From: Chalara sp. BL73 | Lineage: Eukaryota > Ascomycota > Leotiomycetes > Helotiales | Direction: 5' to 3' | DNA length: 64,000 bases | Assembly (NCBI GenBank): GCA_918026815.1 | Contig: CAKJVC010000155.1 | Span: 310,001 to 374,000, forward strand | Part shown: positions 22,076 through 36,091 of the stretch, piece by piece | Position numbering within the stretch: position 1 is the stretch's first letter | Layout of the letters: each line of letters starts with the position of its first letter | Program-made: the position numbers and the translations under genes | The notes under the pieces: generated by a model | The model's database searches: none | Seen by the model: the letters and a program-made list of their open reading frames with translations, nothing else | What the model was told of the DNA's origin: nothing

Positions 22076-25000
22076 GTGTTGGTTTAGTCATATTTTAGTA
22101 ATATATCTGCACATAAATGTCTATGGTGCTTGACAAGTTATCGAACATACTTTGAAATATCGCCTTTTTAGAAATATTTAACATGATTCTTGAATCCTAG
22201 TCAATATACGAATGTTTGAAAGCTTAAAAATAAGTCTAGGCGCAGGTTTAATTACAGATATCGTGGAACTCTCAATGGCTCCCTCAGCCCATTATACACA
22301 ATTGGAGCCTTCTTCCTAGATTATGTCTTTAGATGCCCGAGAACAGTTTTCGCATGAAGGGCCAAATCAAAGGTTGCAAAGCCTCATAGAAGATCTAAGC
22401 TCCTGCGTTCGCTGCGAGCCGTTTATTTGCACTATTGGGTTTAGCTAGTAGATCTCTAGATGCCATAGTGATTCTTGGCAAGGCAATATAAAGATAAAAG
22501 AACGGGAAACACCAGCCAGCGAATATGCACGGGAAACTTAATATGGGAATTAATGCAACATTGTCGCTGTGAAACGCACGTGCTTTGCACAATCACATGA
22601 GGCTGCAGCATATATAGGGCCAATGTTGGCTTGTTACGTTTTCGTTGCAGGGATTTAAGGCTTAATACAATATTGTTTGCCTATCTGTTGTGTATCTTTT
22701 GGCTGTTCGATGTCTGCAAATGAAGTATTGAATTCAAAATAAACTGCCAGCGCGTTTCGTGTCTGTGTTGTCATGGCTGCAAAAAGGTATTAAGTACCAT
22801 TTGAGTCAGTGCGAGCGAGGTATCGTGGACTACGCCCCTGTCAATGAAATCTCGTGTTTTTAGAGAAGTTGTTTCCGTCATGATAGCATAGAATGTGCAA
22901 CAGTGCCGCGCGGTAAATGGAGGTGTCCTCCTGTGGCTGGTCGGTAGAAAGGAATCACCACTTTCAGTACCCGATTGGTTGGCCATGACGAAAATGAATT
23001 ATTTCGTGCTACATTAACTTATTCGGAATCACGGGCATTGTATCGGTCATACAAACAGAATAATCTGCAATTGGTAAAACTTGTTACTTTCTGCGTTTTA
23101 GAGTATCTCCAAACCACCGTGTTGATTGGGAAGATAGAATCGCCGAGTTGGTGTCGAGAGTTATTTTTGGTTGGATTGTCATATCTCAGAAACACAAATC
23201 ACAACAGAGAGCGATGCGATACAATCCTGCCACGAGATTACTTTTTGTTTGCCTCGTCCGGCCTTGTGAGCATCTACTTGAACACTTGTTTCCATTTAAT
23301 ATTTTGCGACATAAGGCAAAGATGAAGATGGCTGTCACACACAGCCATACCTGATCCACTATTTTGTGCCTAATGAATACGTTGGTGCAACTCGATCACA
23401 AAAATTCTATATACCAGTGACCGAATACGGCAAATCTTGAATCAGGTTAAATATAATGAGGATTAGAATAGCTATATTTACTGCTGACCTCAGCTTAAGG
23501 TATCAGGTAGGATAAGATTACCTATAATATTCAGCTGTGTACCTACGTGACTGATAGTCACTTGATGTCCTTGGTAAAGCTGGTCTCAAGCCACAAGGGC
23601 ATATAGCGGTGTAATGTCTCTAGGGTGTCTCAGGACCAGTCAATACTTCCTAAGTAATGAGGTCAACGCTCAGACAACAGAGTAATTGGCGCTGACCATT
23701 GAGAGGCGAAAACAAGGCAGTAATTAATACCGCTAGGGGTGGAAGCGGTAAGAAAATATTTGGCCAGGGTAGAACTAGTATGGTCTCTGGTTCTATTAAA
23801 GCAATTTCCAAGCTAGACCGAGAACTGTAACAGAGGCTTCTGCAAAGCGCTGTGCAGCAAATTACCGGTAATTAGACCTCATTTGTCTGCAATGTCCAAG
23901 TCCTCGACAATATTCATTTCCGCCTAGTAAAGCTTACAGACTGATTGGGTATTCAAACAGAGCTCTGATAGGACTGATGAAAACTAGGACAGGGCAAATT
24001 GGAGGCAAGCCAACTCGTATCTCAGCGTATCACGAGGACATCACGGCATCTTAACTCGACGTCGAAATAAGCTACTGTGAAGGATAGCGCTGGAAGAGAA
24101 CCATGGTGTGCTGAAATGCCATTCAGACCCAGCTGGATTAATGGCGCCTCGCTTACTTCGCCACTCGGCCCCCAAAGCCATTCTACCCCTGAATTTACGA
24201 GAATTCCTTGTTTACATAGATTCAATTCTATCAACAAACATCTTTTTCAGGTTTTTAAAGTCCAAATCCCTGCTTGGAATCAGAGAATCAGGTTCTTTGC
24301 TTTGGTTGCTTGGAAGAAGTTTTGCCACCTTGCAGATCAGGCATCAACCTGGAAATTTCCTCTTCAACCAGCTCAGCCACAGGGCCACGTCTGCATTTTG
24401 CTATTATTAAGGATTTTGCTTCGGAAGCTGGACATCGGAGCTCGAAAATAATATAGATGATGACTATTAGGTGACAATACGCCTTTTAGGAAGGATACAG
24501 GCAGAAAATTTCATCTTATGCATCCGAGGATGCTTTTGTTTGCCGTTTTCCTCTGCCGGGGGGCAAAGACATGTGATCATAGTGCTTTTTGCAAAATTTT
24601 CACCTTCATCATAGTGAAAAGAAAACATGCAAGCGATGAGGCAACCAACACTACCAGCAGTCGAGAACGCGTGTATGATAACACTGCCAACACCGGACTG
24701 CTTGGCAATTCACTGATTATTGCCCCCCGTGCAACGGAGTGAACAATGCACCTCCCCAGGGTTCAACTTAAGGACCCATAGCCTTTGAAATCGACAATAA
24801 ATGACGGATATGAAACTCTATCCCTTGAGTCGTGTGCATACAGTGGCTCAGACCTTACGCAAATGCTCAAGCCCGTAATCTTTCGTAATTGGTAACGCGA
24901 GCTTTGTGGTCAACTGGCTAAAAATGTCTCATAAACAGTTTGACATGAGAGAGCCCCCAAAAACGATCAAGACAGACGTGCTGTAGGTGTATGGGGGAAA

Positions 25001-27431
25001 AGTCGTAAAGTAGCTTTGAGCAATTACGATTGAGTACTGCTCTTAGCTATGATACCAATCTTAAGAAAACAAACCTTGGAACATTAAGTTCTGTTATAGT
25101 AAAAGATAGCCCAATCAAAAGCAAAATATCACAGCAGAACTGCAATGGAACTCGATAGGCAACAATAAAAGATATCTTTAATGGTGATGATTTAAAATGG
25201 ATAAACGGGGTTTCAAATACAGCATAAATCTAAAACTTCATGTATTTATGCTTTCCTTTGCAGCTTGCCAGGATGATGAGATATTTGCAAGACTCAAAAG
25301 GTTGAGTCAAGATTCGCATGGGCTGCACAGCCGGAACCAAAAACCATATTCAAATCAGTCATGAGATAGTAATGCCACAAACATAGTGCTCGAACTTTCC
25401 TATCACCTGCTGTCTTGGAAAGTCTGGCGGTTGTCTTTCTCCTGCCACGCGTCCTGGTCGCCAGCTTTGCAGTATCGACTGGGTAAACTGCCCTGTCATA
25501 GAATTCCAAAAAGCGTTCCTTATACTACAGGGTCATCCTGGGATGAAAAATTAAGCATCGGGTGCACTGGATACCCGCAAGGGACTCACCCGCAGCATGT
25601 CTTACCAGATAGCCAGCAGAATGAATAGAATAGGCAAACTATGGTGTCAACCACAAGAACAGTTGTTCGTTCGATTGAGTGCTTCTTGCATACACAGGCT
25701 ATGCAAAACATCGTAGTCTTAGATATATCTAAAAGTGAATTGGGCACCAACCACACGTCGCAGAGGTCGCAGATTGGAGGGATACTGAGGAAATTGTGCC
25801 CAAGATCTTTATGTTTGGACAAGATTTCCTAGCCAAGATAGAGTATAATCCATCAGAGAACCGTCATGTAATGCATAGTTGTGCTGTCGTGAAATCGCTG
25901 GCTCTGGTTCGAAGCGCTTGTCCGCCCTACAAAACGGGGATTGGGAGTTGATAGTGGGCCTATGTCTTTGAAGGTTTCCAATACTCTGGTGGGAGGGCCA
26001 AAAAACCATAAGCATGGGCAGCAGCGGATTCGCGCGATTCAGATCTCTACTCGATAGTTCCTGAAAGACACAGACGAATCTTGAGCAATTGCGATCCGTT
26101 TTTGAGTTGGAACCATCGTGATATCTACTCAAGTCGCGACGAACATGCTGTTTTACATGCTTTTTCAACATCGCCCTTTGCAGTTCATGTATTTTGCACG
26201 ACTTGTTGGGTAGCAGTGTTGTATTAGTTCCTACATAAAATAAAAATGAAGTGAATACTCCAGAGCATGGCGTGGTATGTGAGATTCAACGTGTTCAATT
26301 TCTAACGTATTTCTGAGCATGTGTCAATGTCGCCAACTTCGAGACCTATCAAATATAAGCCCTGACATAAAAAATATCACTGCTAAATATAGCAATTTGA
26401 TTGTTGGCATCACAGTAGGGGAAGGGGATAGGGGAGGCGAGTATCAGACTGCTAACTTAAACGACCCGGCCTGATAGAGAAGCTTCAGCAAGGTATATGA
26501 GGATTATCAAGTATTGGTTTAGCTGGCTTCTTCTGTGCCTTGAAGGAGGTTTGCAACTGCCTTGAGACGGTAACCGCGCCAGTACAAGTATTGGCTGTGC
26601 GAAGTCCTTTTTGCAACGCGCTCAGTTTTGATGTGTTAAAGGCTGAGGCTGTCTCCAATGGGTATTCCATGGAAAAGAGGTTGATTGACATTTGAGAAGA
26701 GTGAGGCTGTCTATATTTCTACACATAAGAGCATATAGGAGAGTTGGCCTTATACAGTAACGAAGGATCGCATTTATATGGCGACATATATCAGGGCGGC
26801 CATGATAGGCATTGATATTTTGACTGTAAGCTGTTCAAGGTTTCATCGTGCATGAAGAGGATAATCAGTCTGCTTAAAAGAAAATGTGGCACGCAATTAT
26901 AGTGGCTTGAAGACTCCATTATTTTGTACTTTAAATGGGGCGTGCAGGCTACCCTCCTTTCATGGGCCGCAATATTTAAAGGCTGAAGCGTCCTCTGGTT
27001 TTTCAGGTTTGGACTACACGTAAGTTGGGTTGTTCATAGCTTTGCACAAAGAAAAGCTGGGCGAAAAGAGCTCGTGAGGCTGAAACTAGTCAGAGCTTGA
27101 GTGAGGTTCAAAAATCGGCATAAGTAGGAGTTCAGTGAAAATATTCGGTGAGCAAATCGGGGCGGAGTGGTGGAAGGGTAGCGTAGTAATGTGTTTGCCT
27201 TACACTGACTGACAGGATGGTCCGCGGCCCGCAGAGCCTCACGCCCCAGGCCTCTTTCTTATTCCCTTCCTCCCCCCCATTGTCTTCCGTGAATAAGATG
27301 TGTCCTACGTTGCCGCTTGAACTGATTTTCAACTTATAAATTATTCTTCCCATCAGTTTCCATGTAGTTTTCGATCCGGTCGGTAGCGGGGACTCTTTAC
27401 ACACAGAATCAACGAATGAATCCTCCCAGAA
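22076..27431. other. 5.4-kb stretch without a supported gene
   Basis: No open frame above 124 codons and none with a recognisable domain. Frames at 22975-23325 and 24077-24451 were considered and left out. Base composition is mixed AT-rich. It may hold decayed sequence or non-coding transcripts, but nothing specific is visible. Confidence 0.45.
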
Positions 27432-30361
27432 ATGCCCCCTCCACCAAACCTATCTGACGGCTGGATACAATATCAAAGACGAAATAACAAAACCACACAA
27501 TCCTGGGCTTGCATTTTCTGCAGCGACAGGAAAATCTTCCAGTCGACTAACGAACTTCATAACCATGCGAACCTTGATCACCGAGATTGCTTCCCTCAGG
27601 GAGTCAGCGAGAACGAGCTGCGCTCCTTTCGAGCCAAGTACGAGGCGGACTCGCAGCAAAAGAAGTAAGCATCACACCACCCCTCTAGATTTTGCGATGT
27701 CTAGGCTCCAGTATCTGGTCAATCTGCTATCCGCAGGACAAGGCTGCTGCCTTGCGTATTTGAGCGAAGAAAACTGACCACGCCACAGAACGACAACGGA
27801 GTCTCTACTGCGCAAACCAAATCTCGACGAGGCTACCAGCAAGCCCCCCGAGCCCGGCGGCCAGACGAAACGCCCATATCCACAAACGACAAGATCAATC
27901 TCTGCGTTGCAGTCCTTAAATATTGGATCACCAACAGAGCGCGAAGATAGTCCCATGCAAGTTATAGACCAGCCGGAGTTTCCTCCTAGAAAGAGAGCAG
28001 CTATGGGAGATGGAATCTCTGCGGGCTCTCAGTCGCCATGCAGGGACTCAGAATCCCCACCACCGCGACGCTCGAATGCCCGGCCGTTGGGGGCATTCAG
28101 ATCCAGTTCGGGTTCAGAGACCGAGCAACAAAACATGCTTGATGTTGTAGAGTCGGATATAAAGCACCATAGTTTTGACACTCGTCAGCGGCCGCCTGCA
28201 ACTAGAAAGCAGCTTTGGAGCCCTGACGATGCACGCCCAGCGAGGGGTAATTTTGAGTTGTCAAATATTGTTTCTGTTCAAAAGAATAGGTCAAAGACAG
28301 CTTTGCAAACAAGGCCTTTCAAAGCGTACCAGTCGCCTCAAAATCTTGGCCCTAGAAATCCTATTCCTTCTGGGCCAACATCTTTTCCATCAGCCATCTT
28401 AAGTAGTAGACCAGCAGCTTCTATGCTAGACCCTGCAGGTCAATCTGAGGAGATATATGACATAATTATGCAGCCTGAAACTCGACCAATCTCTCAAGAG
28501 CAGTTAGTTGCGGAAGTAAAGGGCATATATGCAGGTCTCGTGATGGTAGAGGCAAAATGCATTGAAGTCGACAGCAAACAAGCAACGTTGGGTCAGGTTG
28601 ATGGACCACAATCAAAGTTAAATAATGAGCAGTGGCAAGCACTAATCGCCTTGCATCGCACGTTACTTCATGAGCATCATGACTTCTTTTTAGCCTCTCA
28701 ACATCCTTCAGCCAGCCCAGCCTTAAGGCGACTGGCATCCAAGTATGCTATGCCAGCACGTATGTGGCGTCACGGAATACAGTAAGAATCTTTTTCATGT
28801 TCTTTAAACTTGCGACTCATTTCAGAATATGGGTTTCTGCAGAGAACTAGGACAGTTGGTCAACTTTAAACAACCTAAGCAGTACTGACTCAGCAACTCT
28901 CTCTTTAGTTCCTTTCTCGAGCTACTCAGACACCGTTTACCAGCGTCACTTGATCACATGCTGGCTTTCATATATCTCGCCTACTCAATGATGGCGTTAT
29001 TGTATGAAACGGTGCCTGCTTTTGAAGATACTTGGATCGAGTGTCTTGGTGACCTTGGTCGGTATAGAATGGCCATCGAAGATGACGACATTAGAGACAG
29101 AGAAGTGTGGACAGGTGTGGCACGTCACTGGTACTCTAAGGCTTCGGATAAAGCTCCTACAACAGGCCGCTTGTATCAGTAAGTGGATTTTCCGAATCGT
29201 GGGTCTTGTGTCTATTAGACGCAAACCATGTGAACTATGACTTCTTTCTTCGTTTCTATGTCCACGCATCTGACGTTGCCTAGCCATCTTGCGATCCTCG
29301 CGCGGCCGAATGCTCTCCAGCAACTGTACTACTATGCAAAATCTCTTTGCGTAGTGGTACCGTTTACTTCAGCCAAAGAATCGGTTTTGACGTTGTTTGA
29401 ACCTGTACTATCTGAAAATAACCAAAATCAGTACCGCCTACCCCCTCTTGACACAGCATTTGTGAAAGCTCAAGGTCTTTTATTTACGAACAGGGACATA
29501 GATAAATTTGATGAAGGTCTTCCGGAACTTCTGAGATTGCTTAGCGCTCAAATCGGCAGAGTCACACGCAAATTCATGGAACAAGGATGCCATATCTCAA
29601 TTGCTAACAGCGTTGCAATGCTTGGATGGGCATCACACGAGAATCCACTAATGAAAGCTATAACTCCTGGCTCAACTAACGAAGGAGCATCTGCGAATGA
29701 TTTATCTTTATCAAGGATCACTTTCGAGAAAGCTATGCAACTTAGTAATTCAGCATTGGACATTGTGCTAGATCGTATTGGCGATCCCAATGTCTTGCCT
29801 TACATCCACTGTACATTAGTATTTATGCTTTGCATATCACGCCATCCGGCAGCGATGAAACTCCTTGAAGCCGACTTTCCGTTTGAAAAGCTCAAGAGAC
29901 AACTCAATACCTTTGAAAAATCAGATCGCATCACGGATAAAACTTTCCCGTTACCAGAGAAGAACGATTCGAGGCCGCTCCCGGAAGATTTCGCCTTACG
30001 AGGTTTATTATGGGCGGATAACTACTTCCCTGACAATTGCTTTACTGGAGACAAAATCGACGAGGAGGAGAAATATCAAGAGCGTCCTTCAATGACGGCT
30101 CAACGGAAAGAGCGTATAATGTGGATAGCTTATCGGATTATTACTCCAGATGGAAAACTCCAATACGATTCTGAGAAATCAGAGTTCTATGTGCGAAAGG
30201 AGTTTGATATTGTTAGGGCGCCAACATATAGCTCTATGTCATCGGCTACTACAATGGGAACCAGTAGATCAGCTACCTGGACCACGCAACAAACTGTGGA
30301 TGACGACTCAGACATGGACGAGGATAGATCACCCGCTAATACCACGATGCCAGATAGTTAA
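27432..30361 (+). CDS. EST1/SMG7-like protein with N-terminal zinc finger
   Basis: Four exons (27432-27664, 27789-28781, 28909-29178, 29284-30361) give 857 aa. The N-terminus has a C2H2-like finger with Cys-x2-Cys (CIFC) followed by LHNHANLDH. Residues about 90-300 are Pro/Ser-rich and disordered. From about residue 320 a helical region begins (EIYDIIMQPETRPISQEQLV). The EST1/SMG5-7 DNA/RNA-binding-type core then runs through MWRHGIHSFLELLRHRLP, IYLAYSMMALLYE, WIECLGDLGRYRMAIED, VARHWYSKA and GRLYHHLAILARPNALQQLY. These are hallmarks of the 14-3-3-like plus helical-hairpin fold. Relatives act in telomerase recruitment or nonsense-mediated mRNA decay. Filamentous fungi carry several such paralogues of unknown role, so I do not assign EST1 itself. 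The C-terminus is acidic and Ser/Thr-rich. Confidence 0.85.
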
Positions 30362-33300
30362 AGAACATCTTATAAGCAGATTGTGTGTCAATTCTTTCTG
30401 ACCTGCCAGTGTCAGACCCACAAAGTCTGTGGAAATTACTGTTCCGCGTGACCTGAGTGTTGTGAGAGACATCCACTAGCACTCCGTGGTTATCTTGCTC
30501 CTGATATGATAGGAGGGAAATATCTACTACAGGCTTCACGTACTTGTACAGACTAGGCTGCTGTGATACAAGGAATCTTGTAAATGTTCCAATTACTCCT
30601 GGCACAGAAAAGTCGGTTTGCTAGGGAGGTGGATCTGCCTAGATGTAGGGGCTGAATACGCTTCAGGAGTTTGCGATCTTTTCGACCGGTCTGTCTATGG
30701 CCAATGAAGTTGTCGCTAAACATATACGTGCAGAGGACTCATTCGATCACCGCGTGATCGGAACCCCTCTCGTTGACCATACGTTGGACTTTTGTCCTTA
30801 TTGCATTTTATGAAGTTACGAGTAGCTCTAATCAATTTATAATGAACTTATTGGTGCAGTAATGTCTGAGATTGTGTGCCCGGAACAGTATATCAGTTTC
30901 TTCATATTTGAGCTAGCTTTAACCGTGTATCCAAGTACAAATAGGTTCCCAAACTACTAACTAACAGTATGTCACGTCACTCAAAACGAACAGGCTCAGG
31001 AGTGTGATAGGACGATCTCCCCATTTCACGCCTCATTTGTCTTTTTTAATATAAAAAAAAGAGTACTTCAATTATAGCACGTCCAGCTTTCGATAGTGGC
31101 TGCCTTATTCCACGATTCCCGAGTACGCGCCCGTTTCCAGGGAGATTCATATTTAAATACCCTGAATGAGGCTGAAATAAACAAATTGCTGCACGCGGGT
31201 ACTAATTCCCATACCCGGTCAGATGTTGTGTTATGTTACTGCTTTGGATCACCGAGGGCGCGCGGCAGGGAAATTAATTGAAGGTTTTGAGGCTGAGGAA
31301 TATTATGCGCTCAGCTTCCCTTTGTTGTGGTGCTGCAGATAAAATGAATGTATTTGGATAAAAGCTATTTGCCTCGGCAGGGTGGTTCGTTGGCATGGGA
31401 TTTAGACATGTGGGATTCGAGGGATGTCCACCTCGGGTTGGATAGTGGCCGTCTGATGAGCCATGCCGAGTTAGATGTGGGCGCAATCTGCGAGTTGGAA
31501 TTTTCAATTTCCTTCTAACGACGAAGTGTGTTTTGATGGAAGCTACGTGATATGGCGTTCATTGATTGTTGTGCTCCGTGTCCCAGATACGCGGGATGGT
31601 ATCTTGCCGGACTTTACCTAGCCGGCTCCTGTTTCAGCAACAATCATGTGGGATATTGAATTTCATACCATTGCTCGCATGCGCAAGGAATGGGAACCGT
31701 CTTGCGGCACTTTACTGCACGGGTATATATGGAGTAGGATCTCATGGGCCTCCATACTCCTGCTAGGAACTGTTTACGTCGTGCAAGAGGCGCTGGTGAC
31801 CAAGTACTTCTAATTCGCGAGTAGATCATTTTATAGTATATCTATATATAATCATTGTAGAGAACCTCTATTGAAAATGACATGATCTAGAAGAGGATAA
31901 GTGCGCAAAAGTTGAACAACAGTTTCCCTAATTTGTCCTGTGCTGCCTCCTTTTACTTCCACATGCACCTTACATGATATCACCTCCGTTCATCCGATAT
32001 GTTCTCTACAGTATGAAGTATTTATGGTTCTTATAAAGTTCTTGCATGGCCCTGGAAATGTGTGGATAGCTGCTATGGACGTTTTTCCTGCCTATGCCCA
32101 ATTAGTATCCTTATTCTCCTGTCTTGCGCCGTGTGATTTGCCATACATTTCTATATAAAAAAATTGCCAGCCACCGTTCCTTCCTCTAGCATAGAGGGGA
32201 GCGGGGTGACTTGCTATCCAAACATGGGTGTTTGCCTCACAATCAGACGAGCGCTCACTTTCAATTAGATGAATATTTTAAGCTCAAAGGAGCTTCATGC
32301 TGTCAACTTGGCTTGGGATACAGCTCCATCTCCTAGACACTAGCTTACTGTTTGCCCAGCTCTTGAAAGAAGTGCCCCTTCATGGCCACATTCCTGGTCG
32401 CGGCAAGCCCGACCATGGTCTTTGTTATGGCTATCCCATGATGTAAACAAACATTTTTATGTAGCAGAGAGCGGCTACAGACTACGACAGAATTCTCAAA
32501 TGGGTTACCCTTTGCAAGTGTGCTGACCTTGGCTACCTATGGGCATAAGCCGTCCATTTGTCCGACCCTCAGCTCAGTTGTTGGTCAGCAAGAAAATAAT
32601 GCGGCTTCCAAGTGAATACATATCGACCGCCCGAGTGAATTATATTTACATTCAATAAAGATGGAAAAGGTTAGCATCAATGAATCGTTCTGGCACAAGC
32701 GCTACCTAGTGTCTGGTATACCCTCGGGCAATATATAATCTTGGGCAAGCAGTTTCCTTGTTAGGAAAGACTTCTCCCTGTCTGACTGGTCCCGAAGCAC
32801 CTGCCTTTTTGACACTAGAATACGTGAGATAACTCAACTCTTATTATAACTCAACAATTATCGTGTCATTCTTACAGGCCGAAAAACATAATTCGAAGCA
32901 ATTTTCATCCTCAACGCCCTGCACTCTGGAGCGACATTACTTGAAACATGTCGGCGCTTTATGTGCCTCTGGTTTGCTCCGATATATGCGCTGTCATCGC
33001 TGTCCGTTTATGAAGCATATATTCCTATATAGATCGTTGCAGCCACTTCACCTTCCTCCGTAAACAAGTGCCTCGTTGCCTTACGCCCCTGTGTTTCAAG
33101 TTCGATATGTGGGAATAGTTGCGAGGTATGATTGGTGATGCTATCCAACTATGTAGAGAGGATGCGGCAAAGTGCCTCAAATCCTGGTAGGATTTGTGGC
33201 TGTGACTGAATGGCTTTTTTTTGTCAGCAACCACGAAAGTCTATTGTTGAAGTTCCGTATTACTTTGCTGTATAATTGGTTATTATTGATATCAAATTTT

Positions 33301-35416
33301 GTCAAAGGCGAGGCTGTCGAGTTCAGGTAGCGAAACCGCTGGCTTCTTCTGATGTTGGTGCCGAAGCCTCTCATCCTACCTTGATACTTATTTTTATTTT
33401 GACCAGCTGTTAAACTACCGAGCTGTCATCCTCATATAAATTTTCATGCTCAGGTTATATGCTAGCATGCAGTTAAGAAAATAAAAGCACCGATAAAGCC
33501 CACGTATACTTCCCAGGTTACAGTATCTATTTAGTTATATCACGGGAGGGTCATGGTTCTTTTACGGTGTCCAGGCTCATTTGTCATAACACCAGCTTAG
33601 CTATTTGTCCTAGCCTTGGACGTAATGTTGACGGTGATTTCTTCTCTTGATTTCCAGCTGCTTGAAAGTTTGACAATTAGCATTTTGTTCATTCAGTGCT
33701 TGTTTTGTGTTTCAGCAATTGAAAGAAGACAAGGGCAAAGGATGCAACACTGATACTGAGCATCTTGCTAGTAAAGCTGTCTGAGCAAAATTCGGCAAAA
33801 GGATTGGCAGGGCATCATATCAATTGTGAGTTTTGTAAAGAATAGCGACAAGGTGTGACGTTAAGTACACCCGTAAATTCCAACCTAGCAGCATCATATC
33901 TGACTTTCTTGTCCTAACTTTGGTCCACAAGACAGTGTGATCTACACAAAAATATACAACTTCGCTTAGCAAGTTGTAAAGAAGGCGATTGTTATTTCGC
34001 GGAGCAGAGTGCTTATAGTTCAAACTCTCAGAAAAAGACTATAATGAAGCAATAATTTGAATAGAGATATTACTCTACTGGTCCTCTCCTCGATTCCTGG
34101 TGGATGAGCCGGTCCAGGAATATCTCCCGATGAACCCTCGTCGATATGCTCTGCCGATTTTCATGACCCATCGCTCTTCACTTTATTCTTGATCTCACGG
34201 TTTCTGTCGCTTGCCAGCCTCTTGCAGTTCAGCAAGTATGCAATAGAGTGAATACCACACTGGGAACTAGTTTTGAGCGGGCCGGAGTAGTCTTTTCGGC
34301 GTAGGGCAATGATATAGAGGTATGGGGCCCATTCGAAATATTAGATGCATAGTATCGGGAGATACGTTTCTGAAATCCTCTCTTCATGCGTAGTAAACTT
34401 TGCATAAAAGAGGAACGATTGGTCAACCGTTGACGCTTACATCTTTTCCCTTTGTTTAAGCAAAGCAGCAAGTCCTCTCCTTCCTCTCCTTCTTCTCCGA
34501 TGCTATTCTGTGCTTCTAGAAGGTAAGCAAGACTGGGCGATGACATAAGGCTTCGGCGCTTGTTATGAGGCTATAGATGAAATTAGTAAGCACTTTTTAG
34601 ATGGCCGAATTCCAAATTCAGGTTTACGTTCGTAGGGACCTGGATCATAACTTATCCTTCTTTTCCAGTGTGGACTAAGGACCAGGGATGGCTGTAACCT
34701 TGCTATCTTCGGAATATGGCTCGATGTTGCTTGATGCAACTTCCTACTCTAGAAGTGTACCTGCATATAACATAGAAGCGGGACCAGTGAAAAGCGGCTT
34801 CCATCCAAAGGTTCGAAGATAATGCACATTAATATTTAAAATCCAAATACAGCTGACCAGATAGAAGTATGATTCTCATTACGTTCTAGTCGATTTTTCA
34901 ATAGAACGCACCAAGAGCCGCGATATTATGGCAATCTAATGTTACCATAGACTGACCTATATTTGCAGACAAGAAGAGTAGCAGAGATAAGTACTTTCAA
35001 ATGATCCTTACCAGCATTTGGTTAGATCCTAAATTGGTAGAACAATGGGACATAGCAAGCGCTTTGAATTAGTGCATTAACTCCATCTAACTTCTATTTC
35101 GGAAAGATGTTTTCCCGTTCCGTTTTGTCTGTATATCCGCAATTAGTCAGTAATTATCGTCATATTGAGCTAGATTTTGGTCAACCATCCGTCGGTGACA
35201 CAAATGTCCCGGCAGACATGCTAATTGGTTTGGATATCCTCTAATAGTCACTTCGCCTTGTTTTTCTCATTGAAGCTTCATGTAAATCCGATTCTGTTTG
35301 TATGTCATGAAAGCACGACATGTCTTGGACGTACCCCCACTCATAGTGGGCGACTACATATAAACAACCTTCTCCCGCTCCTCACGATGTTGATATCAAG
35401 AAGAAAAACGTCCGAA
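30362..35416. other. 5-kb stretch without a supported gene
   Basis: No convincing coding sequence. The longest frames (about 105 codons, e.g. minus strand 34229-34546) show no domain. The right end is the promoter of the DJ-1/PfpI gene. Confidence 0.45.
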
Positions 35417-36091
35417 ATGGCGTCAAATGCTCCTCTCAAGATATTGCACCACATCCACCCTGGACTCGAGACTCTCGATACAATTGGTCCACTGGACTTC
35501 CTGTCGCACGCAAAATATGATTCCGGTGAATATGTGTTTAGTCAAGTCATAACCGCCGTTGAGGAGTTCACTCTCACAAGTCAGAAGCTTGAGCTGAAGC
35601 GCCATCTTTCGCTCGATGAGGCATATGCTACGCTTGCGGACTTCGATATCCTCGTCATCCCGGGTGGATCCACGCCTGGCGTTCTGGAAGGCAAGACCGA
35701 GCCACTGCAGCTCATCAAGGCATTCTGGGATCTCCCTAAGAGGGAAGATGGAAGAGTCAGGACGTTGTTCAGTGTTTGTACCGGAAGTCTGTTCCTTGCT
35801 GAAGCAGGCGTCTTGGATGGACTGACCGCGACAACACACTTCGCTTCTTATGATAGGCTGCGTAATATTTCAGCAAGCAAGGGGAAGACAACAGTTGTAG
35901 AGGAGAGATTTGTGGTGAACAAGGTGGACCAGGCCAAGGGGTTGAGGGTCATTACTAGTGGAGGTGTAAGTGCTGGACTGGATGCTGCGGCTTGGCTGAT
36001 CGGGGAGATTGCGGGACAGAAGAGTAAAGAGACCACTGCTTCGCATATAGAGTATGCCGTGAGAGATGGATTGGTGGTCTGCGGCTCATAG
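35417..36091 (+). CDS. DJ-1/PfpI family protein (isonitrile-hydratase-like)
   Basis: An intronless gene of 224 aa. I chose the ATG at 35417 (GAAATGGCG) because family homology begins a few residues later at KILHHIHPGLETLDTIGPLDFL; the frame is open upstream, but that part is unlike the family. The fold is a class-I glutamine-amidotransferase-like Rossmann domain. FDILVIPGG precedes the nucleophile elbow SVCTGSLFLAEAG with its conserved Cys, then TTHFASYDRL. TTHWA is more usual in this subgroup. GGVSAGLDAA is the usual C-terminal signature. Members include isonitrile hydratases, glyoxalase-III-like enzymes and ThiJ-like stress proteins. The exact reaction is not predictable. Probably cytosolic, as there is no targeting signal. 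Confidence 0.88.
   Translation: MASNAPLKILHHIHPGLETLDTIGPLDFLSHAKYDSGEYVFSQVITAVEEFTLTSQKLELKRHLSLDEAYATLADFDILVIPGGSTPGVLEGKTEPLQLIKAFWDLPKREDGRVRTLFSVCTGSLFLAEAGVLDGLTATTHFASYDRLRNISASKGKTTVVEERFVVNKVDQAKGLRVITSGGVSAGLDAAAWLIGEIAGQKSKETTASHIEYAVRDGLVVCGS

Noticed and set aside
22975..23325. 116-codon open frame beginning MVGHDENELF
   Set aside because: No hallmark motifs and low-complexity random composition; likely chance in a gene-poor area.
24077..24451. 124-codon open frame overlapping others in all frames
   Set aside because: Three mutually overlapping frames are all open, and none has a domain.
34229..34546. Minus-strand 105-codon frame with an acidic then basic stretch (GEEGEEGEDL)
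   Set aside because: Short GA-rich repeat explains the acidic run. No family, no splice evidence; could be revisited with transcripts.
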